From: CAYMND01 sp964465065
GTDB taxonomy: Bacteria > Acidobacteriota > Aminicenantia > UBA2199
Assembly: GCA_964465065.1 (NCBI GenBank)
Contig: CAYXHZ010000001.1
Coordinates: 87,789 to 151,788 of the forward strand
Direction: 5' to 3'
DNA: 64,000 nt
A program made the translations under genes and the position numbers. Positions 33,527 to 40,965 of the stretch are shown here, piece by piece; within the stretch, counting starts at the first letter, position 1, and each line of letters starts with the position of its first letter. Under the pieces are notes generated by a model. That model saw only the letters and a list, made by a program, of their open reading frames with translations, had not been told where the DNA came from and searched no databases.

Positions 33527-34435
33527 TCAGGCGCTCGGTCCGGCCGCCAGCAGATCCTTGAGCAAGGTAGCCGACGCGTTCTTGAGCAGGGTCAGTTCGC
33601 GTTCTCCTTCCAGCATGCGCTGGGTCTCCAGGATCTCGAACATGGCCCCGGCCACCGGCTCGTCGGCCACGATCGCCGCCATGGCCTTGCCGACAATGGC
33701 CGGACGGACCGCCGCCGCCTTGCCGAACTCGACCGCCGCCTGACGTTCGGCCGTACTGGTGATGATGCTGACCTGGTTGGCGCCGTCCTGCTTGATGGCC
33801 GCCGTCACCTGACGCAGGCGGTTGACCACCTTGCTTTCGATCTGATGGATCATTTCCGGATCCCGGAAATGCACCTTGCGGATGTAGATGGAACCCAGTT
33901 TGTACCCCCACTCGGTCGATTTGGGGGTCACTTCCTCGCGCACGGTGCGACTCATCTCGTGCCGATTGACCAGCATCTGGGCCAGCGGCAGGTTGCTCAG
34001 GCAGCGCACGGTGGAATTGCTGACGTTGGCGGCCAGCGAACCGCGCGGGTCGACGTTTTTGAACAGGTAGGCCACCGGATCGCTGATGAACATCTCGTAC
34101 CAGATTCCGATGCCCATCGGTGCGCCTTCTTCGGAGTTGACCGGCTGACTGCGCAGGTACTCCTGGTCCAGACGCATGTCGGTGACGTAGAGCCGGCCCA
34201 GCCAGCGCACGATCAGCGCCTTCCAGCCCAGCCGCTTCCACAGGAAATAGATGCCGGGCTGATCGAGGATGCCGATCACCTTGCCGAACAGCAGGTAGAC
34301 AAAGCAACGCCGCTCCGGGACGATGGCGTAGACGCCGAACAACCGGATGACGGCCAGCAGCAGCGGGATACCGATGGTGAAGGCCGCAAAGCAGATCAAT
34401 GGCGGCAGCAGTGTGGTAAAGACGTCCGGGTTCAT
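33527..34435 (-). CDS. SPFH/band 7 family membrane protein (second of a pair)
   Basis: 302 residues. One N-terminal membrane helix (about residues 8-32) is followed by a band 7 domain with the PGIYFLWKRLG entry strand, then an Ala/Glu/Lys-rich coiled coil after IKQDGANQVSIITSTAERQAA. The layout is that of HflC-like or stomatin-like proteins, which form membrane-bound ring assemblies. The start ATG (34433-34435) overlaps the stop of the upstream SPFH gene as ATGA, so the two are made together and probably hetero-oligomerise. No FtsH or NfeD gene is adjacent. No gene is seen in the 201 bases between it and the barrel gene. Confidence 0.88.
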   Translation of the reverse strand: MNPDVFTTLLPPLICFAAFTIGIPLLLAVIRLFGVYAIVPERRCFVYLLFGKVIGILDQPGIYFLWKRLGWKALIVRWLGRLYVTDMRLDQEYLRSQPVNSEEGAPMGIGIWYEMFISDPVAYLFKNVDPRGSLAANVSNSTVRCLSNLPLAQMLVNRHEMSRTVREEVTPKSTEWGYKLGSIYIRKVHFRDPEMIHQIESKVVNRLRQVTAAIKQDGANQVSIITSTAERQAAVEFGKAAAVRPAIVGKAMAAIVADEPVAGAMFEILETQRMLEGERELTLLKNASATLLKDLLAAGPSA

Positions 34436-35415
34436 GGTTTCACCTCGCCGATGATGCGTCGGGCATGGGAGAACAGGGACAGCTTGGCGTTGCGCACGTA
34501 GGCATCCAGCACCCGGGGTCCGCTCTGTTTGAGCTGGCTCAGCTGATCGGCCAGACGCTGCAGGGGCTCGACCTCGGCCTGGGCCTTCAGGGTTTCGATC
34601 TCCACCGCCCGCTTGGACAGGACCAGACGCTGGTCGGCGGCCGCGGACGCCAGGCTGATATCGGAGGAAACCTGGTTGTGTGCGGTGTTGATGGCCGCCA
34701 GCGCCGATTCCACCTCCTGCGGCGGATCGATGCCCGTGATCAGCGAGGCGTCGAGCAGGATGCCGTAGCGGGCTTGCGAACAACGGCATTCGTGATCCAT
34801 GTGCTCGTTGAGATCGCGCAGGTTCTTGCGCAGATCGTTGATGGATATCCCCTCGACTCCGGCCAGGTCGGTGCCGATGGCCGCGCCGTTCTTCTCCGGC
34901 GCGCTGAAAGTGGCGATGCGTTCCCGCAGCACCGACACGAAGTAGCCCATGACGTGGGCGATGGGGTTGGACACCCCGAAGATGTAGGCGTACAGGTTGC
35001 GCTCGGACACCTGGTAACGGATCTGACCGGTCAGGCCGGTGTTGAGGTGATCCTTGGTCACCGCCTCCAGCATGGTGTTGTCCTTGTTGGCCTTGGGATT
35101 CTCGGGATCGAATGCCATGTTGGCCGTCTTGGTGGCCACCGACACCTTGTAAACCTTTTCCCACGGCCATTTGAAATAGGGACCGCCGGGCCCGATCACC
35201 CGCACCTGCGGGTAGACGTACCGTTCCCGTTCGCTTTCACGCAGGCTGTCGGAAATCGCGTCGTTCAAGGTGGTCAGTTCGCCCATGCGCTGCGCCCGGC
35301 CGAAAACGGTCTTGACCGCCCGTTCGTTCTGATCGACAGTGTAAAAGCCACGCAGGACGACGAAGAAGAACAGCCAGGCTGCAAAGCCCAGCAGCGCTGC
35401 CTGGGTATAATCCAT
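34432..35415 (-). CDS. SPFH/band 7 family membrane protein (first of a pair, HflK-like)
   Basis: 327 residues. There is one N-terminal membrane helix (AALLGFAAWLFFFVVLRGFY), then the band 7 entry TVDQNERAVKTVFGRAQ and GPGGPYFKWPWEKVYKV, which recall HflK/stomatin. The SPFH domain runs to about residue 240 and the C-terminal half is a coiled coil (AAADQRLVLSKRAVEIETL). GGAGG precedes the ATG at 35415. It is followed by its partner through an ATGA overlap. The function is probably membrane microdomain or protease-control scaffolding; this is inferred from the family. Confidence 0.88.
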   Translation of the reverse strand: MDYTQAALLGFAAWLFFFVVLRGFYTVDQNERAVKTVFGRAQRMGELTTLNDAISDSLRESERERYVYPQVRVIGPGGPYFKWPWEKVYKVSVATKTANMAFDPENPKANKDNTMLEAVTKDHLNTGLTGQIRYQVSERNLYAYIFGVSNPIAHVMGYFVSVLRERIATFSAPEKNGAAIGTDLAGVEGISINDLRKNLRDLNEHMDHECRCSQARYGILLDASLITGIDPPQEVESALAAINTAHNQVSSDISLASAAADQRLVLSKRAVEIETLKAQAEVEPLQRLADQLSQLKQSGPRVLDAYVRNAKLSLFSHARRIIGEVKP

Positions 35416-35457
35416 CCGGCACCTCCGCTAAAAGTGATGACTCGCGCAAACATTTTT

Positions 35458-35486
35458 ATTATAATCCCCCGAACCCGCGATTACCA
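35458..35486 (-). promoter_or_regulatory. Promoter of the SPFH pair
   Basis: On the minus strand a perfect TATAAT (35458-35463) lies about 45 bases before the start codon, with a weak -35 TGGTAA (35481-35486) 17 bases upstream of it. It shares the divergent intergenic region with the glgC promoter. Confidence 0.45.
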
Positions 35487-35529
35487 GTTGTCACGGCGCC
35501 GTCGAACACGATCCTGCCGTCATGGGCTA

Positions 35530-35558
35530 TTGAATCCGTTTCCAATTGATCTCATAAT
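35530..35558 (+). promoter_or_regulatory. Promoter of glgC
   Basis: TTGAAT at 35530-35535 and CATAAT at 35553-35558 with a 17-base spacer, followed by a GGGAGG ribosome site just before the ATG at 35597. Confidence 0.6.
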
Positions 35559-35596
35559 AAAGACAGCGATCTGCGCAAGAATTCGGGAGGCTGGCA

Positions 35597-36922
35597 ATGG
35601 ACGATGTCTTGGCGGTGGTGATGGCGGGCGGTATGGGCGAGCGGCTGCGGCCGCTGACCGATGTGCGGGCCAAACCGGCGGTGCCGTTCGGGGCGGTATA
35701 CCGGATCATCGACTTCACCCTGAGCAACTGCGTCAACTCCCACGTGCGGCGCATCTTCGTGCTGACCCAGTACAAATCGCATTCGCTGTCGGGCCACCTC
35801 AAGAGCGGCTGGAACTTCTACTCGCGCCGGCTCAATCAGTTCATCGACGAGATCCCGGCCCAGATGCAGAAGGGCAATCAGTGGTACAAGGGCACGGCCG
35901 ACGCCATCCGCCAGAACATGAACCTGATCGAGGAGTGCAAGCCCAAGCACGTGCTGATCCTGTCCGGCGACCACATCTACAAGATGGACTACCGCCTGAT
36001 GCGCCGCTTCCACGAAGAGAAAAAGGCCGGACTGACCGTCGCCGTCATCCGTGTCCCGGTCGATCTGGCCCGCGGCGCCTACGGCGTGCTGGAACTGGAC
36101 GAGAGCGGGCGCATCGTCGGCTTCGAGGAAAAGCCGGACAAGCCCAAGGCCATACCGGGCACCAACGAATGCCTGGCCTCCATGGGCCTGTACATCTTCA
36201 CCACCGGCATGCTGACCAGTTCCCTGGCCAACGACCTGGAGGATTTCGGCAAACACATCATCCCGCAGATGATCGAAAAGGGGGAACCGGTCTACGGTTT
36301 CGATTTTTCGTCCTTCAACCATATCAGCGAGTACGAATACAAGGTCAAGCACGGCCAGCGCATCAAGCAGAAGCTGAGAAGGTCGACCGACAGCGACTAC
36401 TGGCGGGATGTCGGTTCGCTCGACGCCTACTGGGAGGCCAACCTGGACCTGGTCGCCCCGGCGCCCAAGTTCAACCTTTACGGGGAGCTGTGGCCCCTGT
36501 TCAATTCACCGGTCCATTACCCCCCGGCCAAATTCGTGCACGACATCCCCGGTCGCACCGGCCTGGCGGTCAACTCCATCGTCTCGGACGGCGTCATCAT
36601 TTCCGGAGCGGTGGTGCGCAATTCCGTGCTCGGCCCCGGAATATACATTCACTCGTACTCGGAAGTACAGAACTCGGTGTTCATGGGCGGTTCGATGGTC
36701 GGCGGCTTTCTGATCGACACCGCCATCGGCCGCGGCTGCCGCATCCGCAACGCCATCATCGACAAATGCGCCATCATCCCCGAGGGCATGATGATCGGCT
36801 ACCACCGCCCCGACGACGAGGCCTACGGTTTCAAATGCATCGCCATTCCCGGCTCCGACCAGCACATCGTCGTCGTGCCCCGCGATTACGGCATGCGCCT
36901 GGAACGCATGGTCGAAGAGTAA
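35597..36922 (+). CDS. glgC: Glucose-1-phosphate adenylyltransferase
   Basis: 441 residues. It makes ADP-glucose from glucose 1-phosphate and ATP, the committed step of bacterial glycogen synthesis. Motifs: VMAGGMGERLRPLT, RAKPAVPFGAVYRIIDF, KGTADAIRQN, ILSGDHIYKMDY, VGFEEKP and YWRDVGSLDAYWEAN. The C-terminal quarter is a left-handed beta-helix with hexad repeats (NSIVSDGVIISGAVVRNSVL). The length and N-terminal arginines fit the allosteric bacterial enzyme. It is monocistronic by position: the next gene is convergent. Its functional partner glgP lies 4 kb downstream on the same strand. Confidence 0.97.
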   Translation: MDDVLAVVMAGGMGERLRPLTDVRAKPAVPFGAVYRIIDFTLSNCVNSHVRRIFVLTQYKSHSLSGHLKSGWNFYSRRLNQFIDEIPAQMQKGNQWYKGTADAIRQNMNLIEECKPKHVLILSGDHIYKMDYRLMRRFHEEKKAGLTVAVIRVPVDLARGAYGVLELDESGRIVGFEEKPDKPKAIPGTNECLASMGLYIFTTGMLTSSLANDLEDFGKHIIPQMIEKGEPVYGFDFSSFNHISEYEYKVKHGQRIKQKLRRSTDSDYWRDVGSLDAYWEANLDLVAPAPKFNLYGELWPLFNSPVHYPPAKFVHDIPGRTGLAVNSIVSDGVIISGAVVRNSVLGPGIYIHSYSEVQNSVFMGGSMVGGFLIDTAIGRGCRIRNAIIDKCAIIPEGMMIGYHRPDDEAYGFKCIAIPGSDQHIVVVPRDYGMRLERMVEE

Positions 36923-36938
36923 AAAGCAGATCCCGCCC

Positions 36939-37817
36939 CTATCCGACCACCGGCAGGTACGGCCGGTCCGAAGGCGCCAGCGAAGCGGCGAACTGTTCGA
37001 TGCGCTCGACAATAGCCGCCTTGTCGCGGGACAGCACGCCCTGGATGGGTAAAAAGCTCGAGACGTGGTCGCAACGGAAATGACTGCGCCTCAGCTCGAG
37101 CCCGTCGACCAGCTGCCGCATTTCGCCCAGCAAGTCCGGCAGCGACAGGGGGATGAATCCCGTCGCCAGCTTGCGGCGGTAATGCTCCAGACCGAACGGG
37201 TAGCCCAGCACCAGCAGCGACAGCTGGTAGGGCTGCAGGCGGTTCATCAGCATGGCGCTGTCCCGGGCGTGGACGGCGGAATGCTCCCGACCGCCCAGGC
37301 CCAGGAGAATCATCAGCGACAGTTCCATGCCCGCCGCCTGGGCCCGCAGCAGCTGGGTCTGCATCGCCTGCGGACTTTCCCCTTTGCGGTTGCCGGCCAG
37401 GACCCGGTCGTTACCGGACTCGACACCGCAGTACAGACGGGTCAGCTTGTAGGCGCGCAGGGCGGCCAGTTCGGCGTCGGTCTTGCCGGCCAGGTTACGC
37501 GGGGAAACGTAGCTGGACACCCGGCGCAGTCCTGGCATACAGGCCTGCAGCAGACGCAGGATGTCCAAGAGGGTTTCGGTCGGCAGAACCATGGCGTCAC
37601 CGTCGGCCAAAAACACGCGGCGGACGCCCTGCAGACGCCCGCTGCGGCTATCCCGCTGCAATTCCGTGCCGATCTCCCGACTGTCTTTGACCCGGAAGCG
37701 CTTGCCTTTGTACATCTCGCAGAAATGGCAACCGTTCCAGGAACAGCCCTCGGTCACTTGCAGTATCAGGGAGTCCCACTCCGAAGGCGGACGGAAAACC
37801 GGTTCGTGGTAGCGCAT
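36939..37817 (-). CDS. Radical SAM protein of unknown specificity
   Basis: 292 residues. The cluster motif is TEGCSWNGCHFCEMYKGK, a Cys-x4-Cys-x2-Cys spacing rather than the usual x3. It is followed by VFLADGDAMVLP, RVSSYVSPRNL, YCGVESGNDRVL and LMILLGLGGREHSAVHA. This is a recognisable family common in anaerobes and often loosely labelled coproporphyrinogen-oxidase-like, but the substrate is unknown. There is no second auxiliary cluster domain. It begins 7 bases after the hybrid kinase stop and closes the operon ridA, kinase, radical SAM. It is convergent with glgC, 16 bases apart. Confidence 0.88.
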   Translation of the reverse strand: MRYHEPVFRPPSEWDSLILQVTEGCSWNGCHFCEMYKGKRFRVKDSREIGTELQRDSRSGRLQGVRRVFLADGDAMVLPTETLLDILRLLQACMPGLRRVSSYVSPRNLAGKTDAELAALRAYKLTRLYCGVESGNDRVLAGNRKGESPQAMQTQLLRAQAAGMELSLMILLGLGGREHSAVHARDSAMLMNRLQPYQLSLLVLGYPFGLEHYRRKLATGFIPLSLPDLLGEMRQLVDGLELRRSHFRCDHVSSFLPIQGVLSRDKAAIVERIEQFAASLAPSDRPYLPVVG

Positions 37818-37824
37818 GTCCGGC

Positions 37825-40341
37825 CTACGATAACAGGGCGGAGGCCCGGGCGATCAGGGCGCGGAGCTGATCCAGAGCGACCGGTTTCTGGAGAAAGAAA
37901 TCGACGCTGTTTTCCTTTTGCGCGTTTTCCACGATGGTCTCCCCCCATCCGGTCACGACGGCGATTTTCAGACCTGTCCCGTACTGCGCCCGGATATTGC
38001 GGGCCAGTACCAGCCCGTTCATTCCGGGCATACCGACATCGGTGATGACCAGCTGGTAACGGTCCCGATGCAGCCGCTCCAAGGCCTCCTGTCCGCTCGA
38101 AGCCGTATCGGCCCGGCAGCCCAGCAGCGTGACCATTTCCCGGCCGATATCGCGGATGATCTCCTCGTCATCCACCCAGAGAACGTGCAGGTTCGGAGCT
38201 TCAAAGACCAGGTCCGTATCCCAGGCCGGCTCGGCCTGCGGCGCCGGGGGACATGGAATCGTGATCTCCAGGCAGGTGCCGCTGCCGGGCTGGGAAGCCA
38301 GAATGCGAATCTCGCCGCCGTGTTCGCGGATGATCGAATAGGCGCCGCTCAGTCCCAGTCCGCGGCCGAGTTCGTAGCCCTTGGTGGAAAAAAAAGGTTG
38401 GAAGGCCCGCTGTACGGTCTGGCTGTCCATGCCCTGGCCGCTGTCCCGGACAGTGATGCGGATCAGGCCCGGCTCGCAACGGGTGGCGATCGCGATCTCC
38501 CCGCCTTCCGGCATGGCCTCGACACTGTTCTTGATGATGTTGTGAAACACGGTCCGCAGCTCTCCGGGGTTGCCCGACACGGTCGGCGTTTCCGCGAACT
38601 CGGTCCTCAGGACGATCCTGCGGCCGTTCTTCTCCATCGAATCCTTCCACAAAGGCCGGGTCTGGGCGATCACCTCTTCCAGCAGGCCGTTGATGTCGAC
38701 CGGAACGTACGGGCTGCCGCCTCCTTTCCGACCGGCCAGCCTTTGGATCATCTGCACGCGGACCGCGGCATCGACAGTCACTTTTTTGATGGTCTGCAAT
38801 TTTTCCCGGACCTGGCCGGGCAACGATTCCACGCCCCCGATCAGTTCCAGATTGCCCTGGATCATCTGCAGCGAGTTGTTGAAATCGTGAGCGACCGCCG
38901 CCGCCATCTCGCCGATGACCCCCAGACGCTCGCTGGCCAGCAGGGCCGCCTCGGCCTCTTTGCGTTCGCTGACATCCCGGCCGATGGCGATCAGGTATTC
39001 CAGCTGCCCCTGATCGTTGGCCAGCGACGACATGTAGTATTCCACCGGCACCTTGCGACCGTCCCGACGGATCAGGGTGAGCTCGACGCGGCCGGTGCCC
39101 TTGTTCATGGTATCGCGGACGGCCTGTTCGGCCTTGACGATATCCGGCGGCGAATGGTAATGGAACGGTTCGTCCAGGGCGGCGATTTCGGAATCGCTGT
39201 AGGAGCACAAATCCCGGAAGCGTTGATTCCAGCGCACCGCCCTGCGCTGGATCAAGTCGAAGACCAGAAAGCTGTCCAGCTGCGAATCCAGAGCCTTGTG
39301 GGTGAAATTACGTTCCCACTCCAGGTCTCTGATCAGCTTCTCGCGGATCTTTTTCTCTTTGTCCAGGGCCCGGGCTCTGATGAAGGAATAGATCAGCACC
39401 AGTCCGGCGACCACCAGGATCAGCATCAGCATCAGCCAGCGCCGGTTCAGCATGACCATGGTTTTGAGAATCGCCGGTTCCGGAGTGGACACGGCGATGG
39501 ACCAGAAGGTATTTTCAATGGTCAGCGGGAAGAAAGCCGCCCAGTGCCGGACCGGGGCCTTGCCGATTCCCGCCGCGGCCTGGAGCTCGAAGCTCATGAT
39601 GCCGTCCCGGGCCGTTTTCATCGCGTCGATCAGACCGGCAAAAGACCGGGAACGGGCCGAAGAATCCAGACCGGCGGGCGGTGCGCCGGGACCTTTGGAA
39701 TACAGGATCGTTCCGTTCTGATTCATGATCCAGGCGCTGCAGTTTTCATCCGTCTCGATCTTGTCGATGAATTTTTTTGCCAGTCCTCCGAAATCGATCA
39801 GCAGCGCCAACGACCCGCAAAATTCCCCATCCTGGCCGAATACGGGGACGTGATAGGCTACGGTGCGGAAGTTCTGCACGGCCATGAATACGTCGCTCAA
39901 AACCGGGCGCCGTTCCCGGAGCAGGTATTGCACGTGCGGCTGGTAACTGATATCCCGGCCGATGGAGCGTTCGTCGGGAATCGTGAAGGTGATGATGCCC
40001 TGCCGGTCGACCCGGGTGATGCCCATCGCCTCCCGGCCGGCATGCGTCAGGTATTCCCGGAGCACCTTGCGGCCTGCATCCTCCATCAGGACGATCCGGT
40101 TCATGTTCGCCAGAAACTCCAATTCTCCGGAATAGCGCAGGAAGAGGTCGCGCAGGCCGATAGTGGCCTGCTCGGCCAGCAGGTACTGGTTGCGGTTGAA
40201 ATAATCGATCACCTTGCTGCGGATCAGGCTGTAGGAGTTGTCGAGCAGAAATATGAACAGGCCGCTCAGAAACAGCAGGAAGAAGTATTTCCGATAGCGG
40301 ACGACCCAGGTCACCGGCTTCACCAGATCGGCGGGTTTCAT
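37825..40341 (-). CDS. CACHE-PAS hybrid sensor histidine kinase with C-terminal receiver
   Basis: 838 residues. TM1 is at about 18-36, a periplasmic double-CACHE-like sensor at about 45-290 (ITRVDRQGIITFTIPDERSIG), and TM2 near 300-320 (LMLMLILVVAGLVLIYSFI). PAS follows at about 350-465, HisKA near 480 (AAAVAHDFNNSLQMIQGN), an HATPase domain (NSVEAMPEGG, DSGQGMDS, GRGLGLSGAY), and a receiver at about 713-838 with the acceptor Asp in LVITDVGMPGMNG and Lys in LQKPV. CACHE sensors typically bind small molecules such as amino acids or carboxylates outside the cell. It lies between ridA and a radical SAM gene on one transcript. No cognate DNA-binding regulator is adjacent. Confidence 0.93.
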   Translation of the reverse strand: MKPADLVKPVTWVVRYRKYFFLLFLSGLFIFLLDNSYSLIRSKVIDYFNRNQYLLAEQATIGLRDLFLRYSGELEFLANMNRIVLMEDAGRKVLREYLTHAGREAMGITRVDRQGIITFTIPDERSIGRDISYQPHVQYLLRERRPVLSDVFMAVQNFRTVAYHVPVFGQDGEFCGSLALLIDFGGLAKKFIDKIETDENCSAWIMNQNGTILYSKGPGAPPAGLDSSARSRSFAGLIDAMKTARDGIMSFELQAAAGIGKAPVRHWAAFFPLTIENTFWSIAVSTPEPAILKTMVMLNRRWLMLMLILVVAGLVLIYSFIRARALDKEKKIREKLIRDLEWERNFTHKALDSQLDSFLVFDLIQRRAVRWNQRFRDLCSYSDSEIAALDEPFHYHSPPDIVKAEQAVRDTMNKGTGRVELTLIRRDGRKVPVEYYMSSLANDQGQLEYLIAIGRDVSERKEAEAALLASERLGVIGEMAAAVAHDFNNSLQMIQGNLELIGGVESLPGQVREKLQTIKKVTVDAAVRVQMIQRLAGRKGGGSPYVPVDINGLLEEVIAQTRPLWKDSMEKNGRRIVLRTEFAETPTVSGNPGELRTVFHNIIKNSVEAMPEGGEIAIATRCEPGLIRITVRDSGQGMDSQTVQRAFQPFFSTKGYELGRGLGLSGAYSIIREHGGEIRILASQPGSGTCLEITIPCPPAPQAEPAWDTDLVFEAPNLHVLWVDDEEIIRDIGREMVTLLGCRADTASSGQEALERLHRDRYQLVITDVGMPGMNGLVLARNIRAQYGTGLKIAVVTGWGETIVENAQKENSVDFFLQKPVALDQLRALIARASALLS

Positions 40342-40398
40342 CTCGGCTCCGTCCCGACGGATTACCGGCCGCCTAAGGCCACAAGGCCTTCACCGTTT

Positions 40399-40794
40399 TC
40401 ATTTCAGCTGATCTTCCAGTCCGGCGACCACCTCTATTTCCACATCGGCGTCCAGCGGCAATTGCCTGACGGCGAAGGCAGAGCGGGCCGGGAACGGTTT
40501 TCTGAACATCTGTTCGTAGACGAGGTTGACGGTTTTGAAATCGCCCATGTCCTTGAGAAAAACGGTGGCCTTGACGACATGGTCCAGGCCGGCGCCCGCC
40601 GTCGCCAACACGGCGGCGATATTCTTGAAGACCTGCCGGGTCTGCGCCTCGACCCCGCCGTCGACGATCTTTTTCTGCTGCGGATCGATGCCGAGCTGCC
40701 CCGACAGAAACAGCAGTCCGCCCCAGCGGATGCCCTGGGAATACGGTCCGACCGCAGCCGGCGCGTCATCACTGTGCAATTCGATTTTTTTCAT
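40399..40794 (-). CDS. ridA: RidA-family enamine/imine deaminase
   Basis: 131 residues. It hydrolyses reactive 2-aminoacrylate-type enamines formed by PLP enzymes. Family marks: APAAVGPYSQGIRWGGLLFLSGQ at the N-terminal half, QTRQVFKNIAAVLA, VVKATVFLKDMGDF, and the active-site region PARSAFAVRQLPLDADVEIE with the catalytic Arg. The ATG at 40794 has AGGTGGTGA upstream; an earlier in-frame start is rejected. It heads the operon with the hybrid kinase (57 bases) and the radical SAM protein. Confidence 0.95.
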   Translation of the reverse strand: MKKIELHSDDAPAAVGPYSQGIRWGGLLFLSGQLGIDPQQKKIVDGGVEAQTRQVFKNIAAVLATAGAGLDHVVKATVFLKDMGDFKTVNLVYEQMFRKPFPARSAFAVRQLPLDADVEIEVVAGLEDQLK

Positions 40795-40906
40795 TGTCAC
40801 CACCTGTATCATCGCATCATACCCTGATGATACTGGAATCGGCGCAACACGGCAAGACCGGATCGAGAGGAGAGAAATTCCGGGATAGTGCTTTTTGGCC
40901 GCGAAC

Positions 40907-40915
40907 TGTTATATT
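40907..40915 (+). promoter_or_regulatory. Extended -10 promoter of glgP
   Basis: TG at 40907-40908, one base, TATATT at 40910-40915, with no clear -35. It lies 51 bases before the glgP start, in the divergent region with ridA. Confidence 0.45.
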
Positions 40916-40965
40916 ATTACAGAATAGTACGGAATCGACGATTCGACCGCAAAGGGAGACCAGCC

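Noticed and set aside
34465..37083. An 872-codon plus-strand frame across the SPFH gene and glgC
   Set aside because: It runs antisense to one clear gene and out of frame through another; no domain pattern.
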